This document shows, piece after piece, positions 8,701 to 17,793 of a stretch of 64,000 nt of DNA. The position numbers and the translations under genes are program-made. The notes beneath the pieces were generated by a model. It was not told where the DNA came from. It saw nothing but the letters and a program-made list of their open reading frames with translations, and did not search any database. The stretch comes from Croceimicrobium sp965228705 (GTDB lineage: Bacteria; Bacteroidota; Bacteroidia; Flavobacteriales; Schleiferiaceae): the NCBI RefSeq assembly GCF_965228705.1, contig NZ_OZ245832.1, positions 3,720,001 to 3,784,000 on the forward strand. Direction: 5' to 3'. Within the stretch, counting starts at the first letter, position 1. Each line of letters begins with the position of its first letter.

Positions 8701-9171
8701 TTATTTCAAGAAGGCACTGTACATCCAAACGCTTTTTTCTTGTTCGCGGATGTAGTCACTCATTAGGGCATTGGTACCCTCATCATTCATTTCACCGGAA
8801 AGGTCGAGGATTTCGCGCTCCAGCTCCAATAAAGTTTTGTAGCCGGAAAGTACTGCTTCTACTGCCGGACGAGCTTCGCTGATATTAGCGGCTTCGGCAA
8901 TTTTGGCTTCTTTAAGATAGTCGGTAAAGGTGTGCAGGGGCGTGTAACCTAAGGTGAGGATACGCTCGGCAATTTCATCCACCTTTTGGAAGGAGTCCAT
9001 ATAGAGCTCTTCGAACTTCAGATGCAACTCAAAGAATTTTTCGCCTTTAATGTTCCAATGCAGGGCACGGCTATTGGCGTAGAAAAGCTGGTAATTGGCA
9101 AGGAGGATATTCAGTTTATCAGCCAGTTTGCTGGCTTCATTGATAGGTAAACCGATTTGATTATTGCTCAT
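8701..9171 (-). CDS. dps: Dps-family DNA-protecting ferritin-like protein
   Basis: Miniferritin that oxidises and stores iron with hydrogen peroxide, protecting DNA; cytoplasmic dodecamer. The 156 residues show the ferroxidase-site segments: ALHWNIKG with the metal-ligand His, and LHLKFEELYMDSFQKVDEIAERI with the Asp and Glu ligands. It ends with the typical helix IREQEKSVWMYSAFL. Length is normal for the family. A TATCTTTG box 23 nt upstream of the start probably serves as promoter. I see no operator sequence that would identify its regulator. Confidence 0.94.
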   Translation of the reverse strand: MSNNQIGLPINEASKLADKLNILLANYQLFYANSRALHWNIKGEKFFELHLKFEELYMDSFQKVDEIAERILTLGYTPLHTFTDYLKEAKIAEAANISEARPAVEAVLSGYKTLLELEREILDLSGEMNDEGTNALMSDYIREQEKSVWMYSAFLK

Positions 9172-9194
9172 GACTATGGTTTTTAAATTCTGTT

Positions 9195-9202
9195 CAAAGA
9201 TA
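9195..9202 (-). promoter_or_regulatory. -7 promoter box of dps
   Basis: TATCTTTG on the minus strand is an exact TAnnTTTG match 23 nt before the dps ATG. No convincing -33 element at 19-21 nt. Confidence 0.5.
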
Positions 9203-9308
9203 ACTATTAGCTATCGCAATTGTGAAGTTAATAAGGATAGTCGATAACTATATGTTATTGAGCGATGAATTTTCCGAGAAAGCCATTGCTAGCCCTTTGG
9301 TTTGGGCT

Positions 9309-10028
9309 TTACTTAATCTGATATTCTACATATAAGCTTGCGGTCACTTTTACCGTGCCTTTACTGATGGCTATTGACTTGAACTTAGCAACACTATTAG
9401 CGAAATTATCCGCTTCTTGTTTAAGGAATTGATTGGCATCAGGCTGAGAGGCAGTGATCTCAACATTGCCAATTTTCAGGATTTCTTTTTTAGTTTCTGG
9501 AATTTGCTCCAATAGTTTATCGGATAGAGTGCCTGATTTTTTCAGAGCATTGAGATAGGCTTCATTTTTTAAGCTGTCAATCTCGGAATGTGAATAGCTT
9601 AATCCGCCCAGGTCGAGCTTGCGATTCTCTAAGAGCTCGGTATAGATCTCATCCAATTTATCAATATCCTTTACCGTGAGGAAAATCCGAGTGGAGCTCT
9701 TATAGCCCTCAAAAATTTGGGAGCTGTTTTGCCAGCGGTAGCTCTTATCCAAATCTACTGCAGTGGTGAGAATATCATCCTGATCTACTCCCAGGGCCAG
9801 TAATCTATCATGGAGCTCATTCGACTTATCAATTAAACACTGCTTGGATTTTTTAATGGAGAAGTCAAGGCATTCCAGTCTAATATAAAAGGAAGCTTGA
9901 TTAGGTAGGGTTTCTACTTCCCCTTCTGTTTTAAGGAGAATGGTTTTGAATTTGGAAGGGGGAGGTGTTGAGCTGTTTTGACAGCTAACTAGAAGGAGGA
10001 GGCTGAATAAGGTGATGAGGTTTTTCAT
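9309..10028 (-). CDS. SIMPL-domain (DUF541) lipoprotein
   Basis: Function unknown beyond family. The 239 residues start with a lipoprotein signal (MKNLITLFSLLLLVSC, lipobox Cys16). The rest is one SIMPL/DUF541 domain: TEGEVETLPNQASFYI, the LLALGVDQDDILTTAVDL turn, and the C-terminal IAISKGTVKVTASLYVEYQI strand. It is flanked by dps upstream in coordinate order and the POT gene, with its own short intergenic regions, so it is probably monocistronic. Location is periplasmic face of the outer or inner membrane. Confidence 0.85.
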   Translation of the reverse strand: MKNLITLFSLLLLVSCQNSSTPPPSKFKTILLKTEGEVETLPNQASFYIRLECLDFSIKKSKQCLIDKSNELHDRLLALGVDQDDILTTAVDLDKSYRWQNSSQIFEGYKSSTRIFLTVKDIDKLDEIYTELLENRKLDLGGLSYSHSEIDSLKNEAYLNALKKSGTLSDKLLEQIPETKKEILKIGNVEITASQPDANQFLKQEADNFANSVAKFKSIAISKGTVKVTASLYVEYQIK

Positions 10029-10135
10029 GTGACCGGATTTTCTAAGTGAAGAATTCGTTGATATGCTGTCTAAAGCTAATTATGAGTGAGCTCTCAATTT
10101 CGAGATTTTAAAGCAGAGTATCTTATGCTAGAGAC

Positions 10136-10168
10136 AAAAAAAGCCATCAACCCGAAAGCTGATGGCTT
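10136..10168 (-). terminator. Rho-independent terminator of the POT transporter gene
   Basis: GCCATCA / TGATGGC arms around a 10-nt loop; on the minus strand the stem is followed by seven T. It lies 22 nt after the POT stop codon. Confidence 0.85.
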
Positions 10169-10190
10169 AAAATTTATTTGCTTTTGATGC

Positions 10191-11666
10191 TTAGCGTACG
10201 CCGTGCATCAATTTGTTTAGTGGTTTACTGAAGAAGGCGATTACCACCGCAATTCCCAGCAGCACAAAGCCAATATTAGAGAATACCCCAATATAGGTGT
10301 CGAAACCGGCAGCCAGGTCCAACTCACCGCCGCCACCTTCTTCTACTCCGGTTAAAGCTGCAATCTTACCGGCTACGAAGTTGGCAATGGCATAACTCAA
10401 GAACCAGCCACCCATCGCAGCTCCTGCAATTTCTTTAGGTGCTAATTTGGTTACCATACTTAAACCGATAGGTGATAAGAAAAGCTCTCCGGTGGTATGC
10501 AAGAGGTATAAGAGTAATAAGGTGATTAATGGAACTTTGTAGTCAACAGCAAATTGGCTGAAGAACAAGGTTACCAGGAAGCCTAATCCCAGCTGTAAAA
10601 TACCGTAAGAGAATTTCATTGGGATGCTGGGGTTCTTACCAATCTCTGTAAGCTTAACCCACATTACTGAAAAGATCGATCCGAAGATGATAATAAAAGC
10701 GGGGTTAAAGAACTGTGTCATCGAAGCTGGCATTTCCCAGCCAAAAATGAAGCGGTCTACATTTCGATCCGCAAATAAGGTAAGTGAGGTTCCGGCTTGT
10801 TCGAAGCTGGCCCAGAAGGCAATATTAATAATGATAAAGATGACTAGAGCAATCATTCGATCACGCCAAATAGGGCCTTTATCAATACCCGCTTTAATTA
10901 AGCTGTAGGCTACCGCAATAAAGACACCTAAGAGAAGGAAGTCCATAATTTGGTTTTGCCAGATTAATAAGTAACAAGCGGGGATGGTTAATAAAGATCC
11001 AACGATAATTACCGTTAACCAGCTAATTCCACCAAAGGCTTTTTCACGAGCGGCTGGACGAATATCCAAGCCATCGGCGGCAGCGTAACGATGACGACCA
11101 AACCAGAAGATAACCAGAGCCGACAGCATTCCGATACCGGCCATAAAGAAGCCGTATTTAAAGCCGTAGGTTTCTCCAATATAAGCGACCAATGTGGTGG
11201 CTAAGAGAGAGCCGATATTAATACCGATATAGAAAATGGTGAAACCAGAATCTCGGCGAGGATCGTTGTCTTCATAAAGCTTTCCTACAATAGTGGAGAT
11301 ATTCGCTTTGAAGTAGCCATTACCAACAATAATGGCGCCCATACCCAGCAGTAACCAGGTTTCGTCGCCACCCAGAATCATAAACTCCCCAATGGCCATT
11401 AAGACCGATCCTAACAAAATCGCTAAACGATAACCCAAATAACGGTCGGCCAATCGGCCTCCTAAAACCGCTGCGGCGTATACCAGTCCTGTGTAGGCTC
11501 CGTAGATCAGAGAAGCTTCCGCATCTCCTTTCATTAATGATTTTACCAGATATAAGGTAAGCAGTACGCGCATTCCGTAGTAACAGAAGCGTTCCCACAT
11601 CTCGGAGAAAAACAGAATGTATAATCCGTTAGGGTGACCCTGTTTCGTTAGATCGGTGTTTGACAT
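10191..11666 (-). CDS. Proton-dependent oligopeptide transporter (POT/PTR family)
   Basis: Inner-membrane MFS symporter importing di- and tripeptides with protons. The 491 residues have about 12-14 membrane helices. The family signature in helix 1 is present, EMWERFCYYGMR (ExxERF motif), as is the second signature around GNGYFKANISTIVGKLY. The family length is usual. The next gene upstream on the same strand is a DPP4-like peptidase that releases dipeptides, which fits peptide uptake, though 60 nt separates them and the downstream terminator only marks the end of the unit. Confidence 0.94.
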   Translation of the reverse strand: MSNTDLTKQGHPNGLYILFFSEMWERFCYYGMRVLLTLYLVKSLMKGDAEASLIYGAYTGLVYAAAVLGGRLADRYLGYRLAILLGSVLMAIGEFMILGGDETWLLLGMGAIIVGNGYFKANISTIVGKLYEDNDPRRDSGFTIFYIGINIGSLLATTLVAYIGETYGFKYGFFMAGIGMLSALVIFWFGRHRYAAADGLDIRPAAREKAFGGISWLTVIIVGSLLTIPACYLLIWQNQIMDFLLLGVFIAVAYSLIKAGIDKGPIWRDRMIALVIFIIINIAFWASFEQAGTSLTLFADRNVDRFIFGWEMPASMTQFFNPAFIIIFGSIFSVMWVKLTEIGKNPSIPMKFSYGILQLGLGFLVTLFFSQFAVDYKVPLITLLLLYLLHTTGELFLSPIGLSMVTKLAPKEIAGAAMGGWFLSYAIANFVAGKIAALTGVEEGGGGELDLAAGFDTYIGVFSNIGFVLLGIAVVIAFFSKPLNKLMHGVR

Positions 11667-11726
11667 TTTTAGGATTTTAATTTGACCGTCGAATTAACAA
11701 AAATTAATCCAAAGGTGATTGGCTTT

Positions 11727-13907
11727 TTAAAGGTTCTCCTCAATGAACTCAGTCATCTTGGTGTACAGGTGATTACGGGTATTGCCCCCGTAGATTCCGT
11801 GGTTCTTATCCGGATAAATGAAAAGGTCGAATTGCTTATCTGCTTTAACCAAAGCGCTAATCATGCGCATCGTGTTTTGAACATGCACATTATCATCGGC
11901 GCTACCGTGCACCAGGAAGTAGGCTCCTTCTAATTTATCTACGTGATTAATAGGACTATTATCATCATATCCATCAGGGTTTTCCTGCGGAGTACGCATA
12001 TAGCGCTCGGTATAAATATTATCGTAAAATCGCCAGTTGGTTACCGGAGCAACTGCGATGGCCATTTTAAATACATCGGCCCCTTTGGTAATGCCTAAGC
12101 TGCTCATATAGCCACCATAGCTCCATCCCCAAATACCAATGCGCTCACCATCTACATACTTTTGCTTGGCTAACCATTTGGCGGCAGCTATCTGATCTTC
12201 AGTCTCCAGCTTTCCTAATTGCTGATAGGTTTGGGTACGGAAATCACGTCCACGGGCTCCGGTACCGCGATTATCTACACTTACTACAATGTATCCTTTG
12301 GCGGCTAAGGCCTGATACCAGAATCCGTTAAAGGCATCGTAGCTGTCCTCCACGGTTTGGGATCCGGGTCCACCGTAAACAAACATTAATACTGGATAGC
12401 TTTTAGAAGCATCAAAATCCAGAGGCTTAATCATCCAGGCATTCAATTGGGTGCCTTCCTCATTGGGGATTTGAATAAATTCTTTGGGCGACAAACGGAA
12501 CATGTCCATGCGTTTTTTGGTGCCCTCATTATCATTTATCACCCGCACTTCTTTTCCGTTCGAACGATGTAAGGTCTCAAGAGTGGGGGTGCTGGCGCTG
12601 GAATAGCGGTTAATGTAAAACTGGAAGCCACTGCTGAAGGTCGCATCGTTCCAACCCTTTTTAGTGCTGAGTTTTTCTTTGCCGCTTCCATCTAATTTCA
12701 CACGGTAAACGCTACGGCGGATGGGTGACTCTTCGGCACTTTGATAGTACAAATAACCACTGCCCGGTTCATAGCCGTAAAACTCGGTTACTTCCCATTC
12801 ACCTTTGGTGATCTGACGAACTAGTTCTCCTTCTTCACTGTAGTGGTAAATATGATTATAGCCGTCTTTTTCGCTGGTCCAGATAAAACTATTATCGTCC
12901 AGGAATCGCAGATTATCATGGATCTCTAAATAGGCAGGCGCCTTTTCTTCGTAGAGCTTTTCTACTTCCAGACCTTTCTTTTCAACTTCTACTTCCCATA
13001 AGATTAAATGATCTTGATGGCGGTTCAAAGTGGTGATCACCAATTCATCGGCTTCGCTGGTCCACTTAATACGAGGGTAGTATTCTACCGCCATGGGTAG
13101 TTCTACTTTAAAATCCTTTTGATTCTTTACATCGTAAATATGGATGCTCACTTTGGAGTTCACTTCACCCGCTTTGGGGTATTTAAATACATCTTGAGAT
13201 GGGTATAAGGCTTGTCCGTACACATCCATGGAGAAGGTGGGTACTTCAGACTCATCAAATTGGTAATAGGCGATATACTGCCCATCGGGCGACCAGTGGA
13301 AACCTTTGTGGAAGCTAAATTCTTCTTCGTACACCCAATCTACGGCACCGGCGATTAAGGCATTTTCTTTGCCTTCACCAAAACTGATCGACTCAGATTT
13401 TCCATCCAAATCCTGCACATGCATTTTGTTTTGGTACACATAGGCCACCTTGTTTTCGGTGGGAGAGAGGTCGGCTAATTGTTGTTTGCCCTCAGCCTCT
13501 ACCTTGCTTAAGCTGCCTTCCTTTAAATCGTAAATGAAATAGTAGCTCTTGGAAGAGTGACGATAGATGGATTCTGTTTCGGTGCCCAGCAATACCTTGT
13601 CTTCGGTGGCATTAAACTGATAGCTGTCAAATTTGATGCTTTGACCGGTTTTCTTTTCAATTTCTTTGGATGAAAGAAGGGTGGCTACTTTTTCACCACT
13701 TTCATAGCTGTATTTATCAATACTGCCATCGGCACCATTTAAAACGGTAAAGTGCAAACCGTCGTTCATACTGCGTAAACCGCTGGTACTACGTGCGTAA
13801 AAAGTACCACGCCAAACATCTTGAACAGTAACATCGCGATTTTGGGCCAGAAGGCTGCCTGGGGCGATGAGAATTACAAAAACAATAACTAAGTTGCGAT
13901 AGAACAT
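11727..13907 (-). CDS. Dipeptidyl peptidase IV-like S9 family serine peptidase
   Basis: Exported peptidase that removes N-terminal dipeptides, usually after proline. The 726 residues start with a signal peptide (LVIVFVILIAPGSLLAQ). The beta-propeller domain contains the double-Glu motif DWVYEEEF (about residue 194) that anchors the substrate N-terminus in DPP4. The alpha/beta-hydrolase domain supplies Ser in GWSYGGYMS (about 597), Asp in GSADDNVH (about 670) and His in DKNHGIYGG (about 702). All catalytic elements are therefore present. It precedes the POT transporter on the same strand, a sensible protease-transporter pair. Confidence 0.94.
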   Translation of the reverse strand: MFYRNLVIVFVILIAPGSLLAQNRDVTVQDVWRGTFYARSTSGLRSMNDGLHFTVLNGADGSIDKYSYESGEKVATLLSSKEIEKKTGQSIKFDSYQFNATEDKVLLGTETESIYRHSSKSYYFIYDLKEGSLSKVEAEGKQQLADLSPTENKVAYVYQNKMHVQDLDGKSESISFGEGKENALIAGAVDWVYEEEFSFHKGFHWSPDGQYIAYYQFDESEVPTFSMDVYGQALYPSQDVFKYPKAGEVNSKVSIHIYDVKNQKDFKVELPMAVEYYPRIKWTSEADELVITTLNRHQDHLILWEVEVEKKGLEVEKLYEEKAPAYLEIHDNLRFLDDNSFIWTSEKDGYNHIYHYSEEGELVRQITKGEWEVTEFYGYEPGSGYLYYQSAEESPIRRSVYRVKLDGSGKEKLSTKKGWNDATFSSGFQFYINRYSSASTPTLETLHRSNGKEVRVINDNEGTKKRMDMFRLSPKEFIQIPNEEGTQLNAWMIKPLDFDASKSYPVLMFVYGGPGSQTVEDSYDAFNGFWYQALAAKGYIVVSVDNRGTGARGRDFRTQTYQQLGKLETEDQIAAAKWLAKQKYVDGERIGIWGWSYGGYMSSLGITKGADVFKMAIAVAPVTNWRFYDNIYTERYMRTPQENPDGYDDNSPINHVDKLEGAYFLVHGSADDNVHVQNTMRMISALVKADKQFDLFIYPDKNHGIYGGNTRNHLYTKMTEFIEENL

Positions 13908-13954
13908 TGCCTGAATTTTAAGCGCGCCTAAATTAGAATATTTTAGAGAGACCT

Positions 13955-15364
13955 ATGGACTATCGCCGGTTGGATAATGAGGACCTGAAACACTTTGCTT
14001 CCTTTTTGGAGGAGTCGGAAATAATTACAGATCTCGAGCAGCGGGAGCCTTATGGTCATGATGAGACCGAGGATTATCAATTTACACCCGATTTGGTGCT
14101 TAAGCCAAATAGCGCAGAGGCCGTAGCGCAAATTTTGAAGCACTGTAATAGCCGCCAAATTCCGGTTTATACCAGTGGCGCCCGCACCGGATTAAGTGGG
14201 GGAGCATTGCCCGTTTACGGTGGAGTGGTTTTGTCGACGGAAAAGCTTAACCGAATCCTCGAAATAGATGAGCGAAATTTGCAGGCTACTGTAGAGCCTG
14301 GTGTTATCAATCAGGTGTTCCATGAAGCCTGCAAAGAGAAGGGACTTTTTTATCCGCCGGACCCCAGCAGTTGGGGCTCTTGCACCCTCGGGGGGAATTT
14401 AGCCTTGAACGCCGGTGGACCCAAAGCGGTGAAGTACGGAGTTACCAATGCCTATGTTTTAGATTTGGAAGTGGCTTTGGCCGATGGGACTTTAATAAGA
14501 ACCGGAGCTCGGGTGCTTAAGAATAGTACCGGCTATAATCTTACCCAACTAATGGTGGGTAGTGAAGGAACCTTGGGGCTAATCACCAAGGCCGTATTTC
14601 GATTGATACCCTATCCTCAACATGATCGACTGATGTTGATCCCCTTTCAATCGGCTGAAAAGGCTTGTGAGGCCGTATCGGCCATTTTTCAAGCCGGAAT
14701 TACGCCCTCAGCCATGGAGTTTATGGAACGCGATGCGATTGATTATACCTTACAATATGTAGATGGTGTTAGCCTGCCCATTGGTCCGGAGGTACAAGCT
14801 CATTTATTGGTAGAGGTGGATGGGAATAGTACGGAGGTATTAATGCAAGAATGCATGGCCATTGCCGATATTGTAGAAGAGTTTGAAGCCGGGGAAGTTC
14901 TCTTTGCGGAAAGTGCGCAAGAAAAGGCAGCCCTTTGGAAGCTTCGGCGCAAAGTGGGAGAGGCTGTTAAATCGCATTCTGTTTATAAGGAGGAAGATAC
15001 GGTTGTGCCAAGGGCCGAATTAGCGAAACTCCTGAGAGGGGTGAAGGAATTAGGTGCGAAATATGGCTTTCATTCAGTTTGTTACGGTCATGCCGGTGAT
15101 GGCAACCTCCATGTGAATATCTTGAAAAATGAAATGAGCGATCAGGCCTGGAAGGAAGAATTGCCCAAGGGTATTCGAGAGCTCTTTACTCTGGTTAAGG
15201 AATTGGGAGGTACGATTAGTGGGGAGCATGGAATTGGCTATGTCCAAAAGGATTACCTGGATATCGTATTTAGAGAGGCAGAATTACAAATTCAGCGATC
15301 TCTAAAAAATCTTTTTGACCCCCAACAAATTCTCAATCCTGGGAAACTATTTCCAAATCAATGA
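13955..15364 (+). CDS. FAD-linked oxidase, glycolate oxidase/D-lactate dehydrogenase (GlcD-like)
   Basis: Flavoprotein oxidising a 2-hydroxy acid such as glycolate or D-lactate. The 469 residues comprise a VAO/PCMH-type FAD-binding domain (GARTGLSGGALPVYGGVVLS, then PSSWGSCTLGGNLALNAGGPKAV) and a C-terminal FAD-oxidase domain with the metal/substrate His motif GHAGDGNLHVNI and the final SGEHGIGYVQK. No GlcE or GlcF partner is adjacent, so a stand-alone dehydrogenase is likely. The gene is divergent from the DPP4 gene (47-nt gap). TATTTTAG upstream is a one-mismatch match to the -7 box. Exact substrate is uncertain. Confidence 0.88.
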   Translation: MDYRRLDNEDLKHFASFLEESEIITDLEQREPYGHDETEDYQFTPDLVLKPNSAEAVAQILKHCNSRQIPVYTSGARTGLSGGALPVYGGVVLSTEKLNRILEIDERNLQATVEPGVINQVFHEACKEKGLFYPPDPSSWGSCTLGGNLALNAGGPKAVKYGVTNAYVLDLEVALADGTLIRTGARVLKNSTGYNLTQLMVGSEGTLGLITKAVFRLIPYPQHDRLMLIPFQSAEKACEAVSAIFQAGITPSAMEFMERDAIDYTLQYVDGVSLPIGPEVQAHLLVEVDGNSTEVLMQECMAIADIVEEFEAGEVLFAESAQEKAALWKLRRKVGEAVKSHSVYKEEDTVVPRAELAKLLRGVKELGAKYGFHSVCYGHAGDGNLHVNILKNEMSDQAWKEELPKGIRELFTLVKELGGTISGEHGIGYVQKDYLDIVFREAELQIQRSLKNLFDPQQILNPGKLFPNQ

Positions 15365-15374
15365 GGGAACTAGC

Positions 15375-15424
15375 TTCTAGATAAAAAATAGGCTTATCGA
15401 TGAAAAGCTACTGGATATCTAGAA
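15375..15424. repeat. Inverted repeat upstream of the PAS/GAF kinase gene
   Basis: TTCTAGATA (15375-15383) and TATCTAGAA (15416-15424) are perfect 9-bp inverted arms; AGCTT and AAGCT further extend the pairing. They enclose about 32 nt between glcD and the kinase gene. It could be an operator or a weak terminator; there is no T run. Confidence 0.5.
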
Positions 15425-15472
15425 TTTACGGGCATAGTGCTGGCAAATTTGTACTTTAGGGATCGGAACATT

Positions 15473-17422
15473 ATGAAAGCTACTTTACCCCTAGATTCGT
15501 CATTGTTGGAACTGCTGGGCGATCTAAATCGTGAGTATTGCGCGATTTTGGATGCTGAGTTTAATTTCCTCTACCTGAATCGCTCCTATCGTCATTTGAT
15601 GGAGGAGATGGGGTACAATCCTAAAGGTGGGCTTTCACTTCTCGACCTATTTAATAAAGATACCGAAGGGCACAGTCGTATTTGGCTGGAAGCATTTAAA
15701 AAGCTTAATGCCGCTCAATTGCAATATCAGTTTTCTACCCTGGATCATTGGCCCAAGCAAGAAACGCGCATTGATGCCGAGGTTCAATTGGTTTTGGATT
15801 CTGGGGAGGTGAAATACTATGCCATTGGTTTTGATGAGCTCAGTGATACCTTCCTCGAACATCGTTTTAATCAGCTTAAGATCGAATTTCTGGCCAAGGC
15901 TATTAAGGTTCAGGAGGTAGATGAACTGCTATGGGTTTTGGTAGATGAATTGCTCTCCAAACTCTATTTGCCGGATGCAATGATTTTACTGCGCAAAGGC
16001 AATGTTCTGGTGCCAATTGCGGCTCATGGTAATCAGAGAATTGGAGAAAGAGAAGTAGCGGTGGGTATTAAGGTTCCCTTTTCAGCAGGAATTACCGGCT
16101 ATGTTGCAACTTCTGCGGTTTCCTATATGACGGCAGATAGTCGTACGGATCCCCGTTATATTCAACAGCATTTCGAAGCAGGTTCTGAGGTAGCCGTACC
16201 TATTATGGTAAGGGGAAAGGTATTTGGAGTAATTGATTGCGAGAGCGATAAAGTCAATTATTTCCGTCCTATACATCAAGATTTGTTGGAGCGAGCGGCG
16301 GAAGTCTTAAGTGTGAGAATTGAGGAAATGACTTCTCGTGAGGAGCTTTCGCAATTGGAGCAAAGGCATTTGGCCATTATTAACTCTACCCCTAATAGCT
16401 TCTTGCTTTTTAATGATAAGTTCGAATTAATGTCTTGTAACTCCGCTGCATATCGGGCTTGGCGAAGGTTTACAGGGGTTAATATTAAAGAAGGACGTTC
16501 ATTTCGAAGCTTAATCCCCAAGGAATTTAGTGCTCATTTTAAGCGAATGGCAAGTACCGCTTTAAATGGCCAGCATTCTGAAGAATATCTAAGTTGGAAA
16601 CATCGGAACCGAGATTTCCAATTGAAAATAAATTTTGCCCCCGCTAAAGATCGAGAAGGTCAAATTTTTGGTGTTACCATGTTGATTGAAGACGTTTCTG
16701 CGCTATACAATGCCAACCGAACCCTGCGTGTCCAAAATTCGGATCTGGAAAAAAGCAATAAGGAACTCGATCAATTTGTATACAGCATTTCTCATGATTT
16801 ACGTGCACCGCTGTCCAGTATCATGGGTTTGGTGAACCTGATTGAGAATTCGCAGCAATTGCCGGAAACCAAGCTTTATGGTAAAATGCTTTTGGATGCA
16901 ACCGAGAGCATGGATAGTTATATCCGCAATACTCTCGAGTATTCTCGCAATAAACGCTTTGTAATTGAAGAAGAGGAAATTGACCTTGAGGAGTTAATCC
17001 GGGATATGGAACAGAAGTTTCGTTTTATTCCGGGTTACCGTGAATTAAAATTCCGAAAAGAATTCGAGGTTTCAACCATAAAAAGTGATTCTTATCGTAT
17101 TGAAATTGTGATTAATAATTTAATTTCTAATGCGATAAAGTATCGTGATGTTTCGAAATCAGAATCTTGGGTCAAGCTTAAAGTTTCCAGTCGTGATAAT
17201 CATTGGGAGATAAGCGTTTCAGATAATGGATTAGGTATCCCCAAGGCTAAGCAAGCCAATCTTTTTGATATGTTCTTTAAAGTGAAATCCGAACATCCCG
17301 GTTCAGGTTTAGGTCTGTATATTCTAAAAGAAGTTATGGATAATTTAAATGGGGAAATAATTGTAGACTCTAAAGAGAAAAAAGGTAGTACCTTTACTCT
17401 CCTATTACCCAAAAATAGATAA
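15473..17422 (+). CDS. PAS/GAF-domain histidine kinase
   Basis: Cytoplasmic sensor kinase, 649 residues from ATG 15473. An in-frame GTG at 15437 would add residues with no domain, so I do not use it. No membrane segment is visible. An N-terminal PAS-like region (about 1-120) is followed by a GAF domain (about 150-285; GITGYVATSAV, AGSEVAVPIMVRGKVFGVIDCES), a second PAS domain (about 300-420) and a short coiled coil. HisKA follows with SISHDLRAPLSSI (His about 440), then HATPase with DNGLGIP and GSGLGLYILKEV. All motifs needed for activity are there. The stop overlaps the start of the next receiver gene by one base (TAATG). The signal sensed is not known. Confidence 0.9.
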   Translation: MKATLPLDSSLLELLGDLNREYCAILDAEFNFLYLNRSYRHLMEEMGYNPKGGLSLLDLFNKDTEGHSRIWLEAFKKLNAAQLQYQFSTLDHWPKQETRIDAEVQLVLDSGEVKYYAIGFDELSDTFLEHRFNQLKIEFLAKAIKVQEVDELLWVLVDELLSKLYLPDAMILLRKGNVLVPIAAHGNQRIGEREVAVGIKVPFSAGITGYVATSAVSYMTADSRTDPRYIQQHFEAGSEVAVPIMVRGKVFGVIDCESDKVNYFRPIHQDLLERAAEVLSVRIEEMTSREELSQLEQRHLAIINSTPNSFLLFNDKFELMSCNSAAYRAWRRFTGVNIKEGRSFRSLIPKEFSAHFKRMASTALNGQHSEEYLSWKHRNRDFQLKINFAPAKDREGQIFGVTMLIEDVSALYNANRTLRVQNSDLEKSNKELDQFVYSISHDLRAPLSSIMGLVNLIENSQQLPETKLYGKMLLDATESMDSYIRNTLEYSRNKRFVIEEEEIDLEELIRDMEQKFRFIPGYRELKFRKEFEVSTIKSDSYRIEIVINNLISNAIKYRDVSKSESWVKLKVSSRDNHWEISVSDNGLGIPKAKQANLFDMFFKVKSEHPGSGLGLYILKEVMDNLNGEIIVDSKEKKGSTFTLLLPKNR

Positions 17423-17793
17423 TGATGTCTAAAGTTGTCCTCCTCATTGATGACAATCCTATTGACCTTATGATCAATGAAAAGACTTTGGAACGCTATG
17501 ATTCCGAAGTTGAAATTTATAAGGCAAATGGAGGAGAACATGCTTTGGAAATGCTAAGGTCCGGAGCTTGTAAGCCTAACTGTGTTTTACTGGATATTAA
17601 AATGCCAGTAATGAATGGATTTGACTTTTTAGACGCTTTGATTGCTAGCGGAATGGAAATTAATTTTAATATACACATGCTTTCCTCCAGCATCGATCCA
17701 TCCGATTTGCAACAAGCCGAACAAAGCCCGATCGTTAATAGCTATATCGAAAAACCTTTATCTTCAGCCAAACTCGAAAGAATCGAGCTTTAG
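17422..17793 (+). CDS. Receiver-only response regulator (CheY-like)
   Basis: Partner receiver for the kinase just upstream, translated by stop-start overlap (TAATG). The 123 residues contain LLIDDNPIDLMI with the acidic pocket, phosphorylatable D58 in CVLLDIKMPVMNG, and the Lys in IEKPLS. This fits the Rcp1-type receivers often encoded after PAS/GAF kinases. No output domain is present. The 3' end overlaps the convergent aminotransferase gene by 4 nt. Confidence 0.9.
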   Translation: MMSKVVLLIDDNPIDLMINEKTLERYDSEVEIYKANGGEHALEMLRSGACKPNCVLLDIKMPVMNGFDFLDALIASGMEINFNIHMLSSSIDPSDLQQAEQSPIVNSYIEKPLSSAKLERIEL

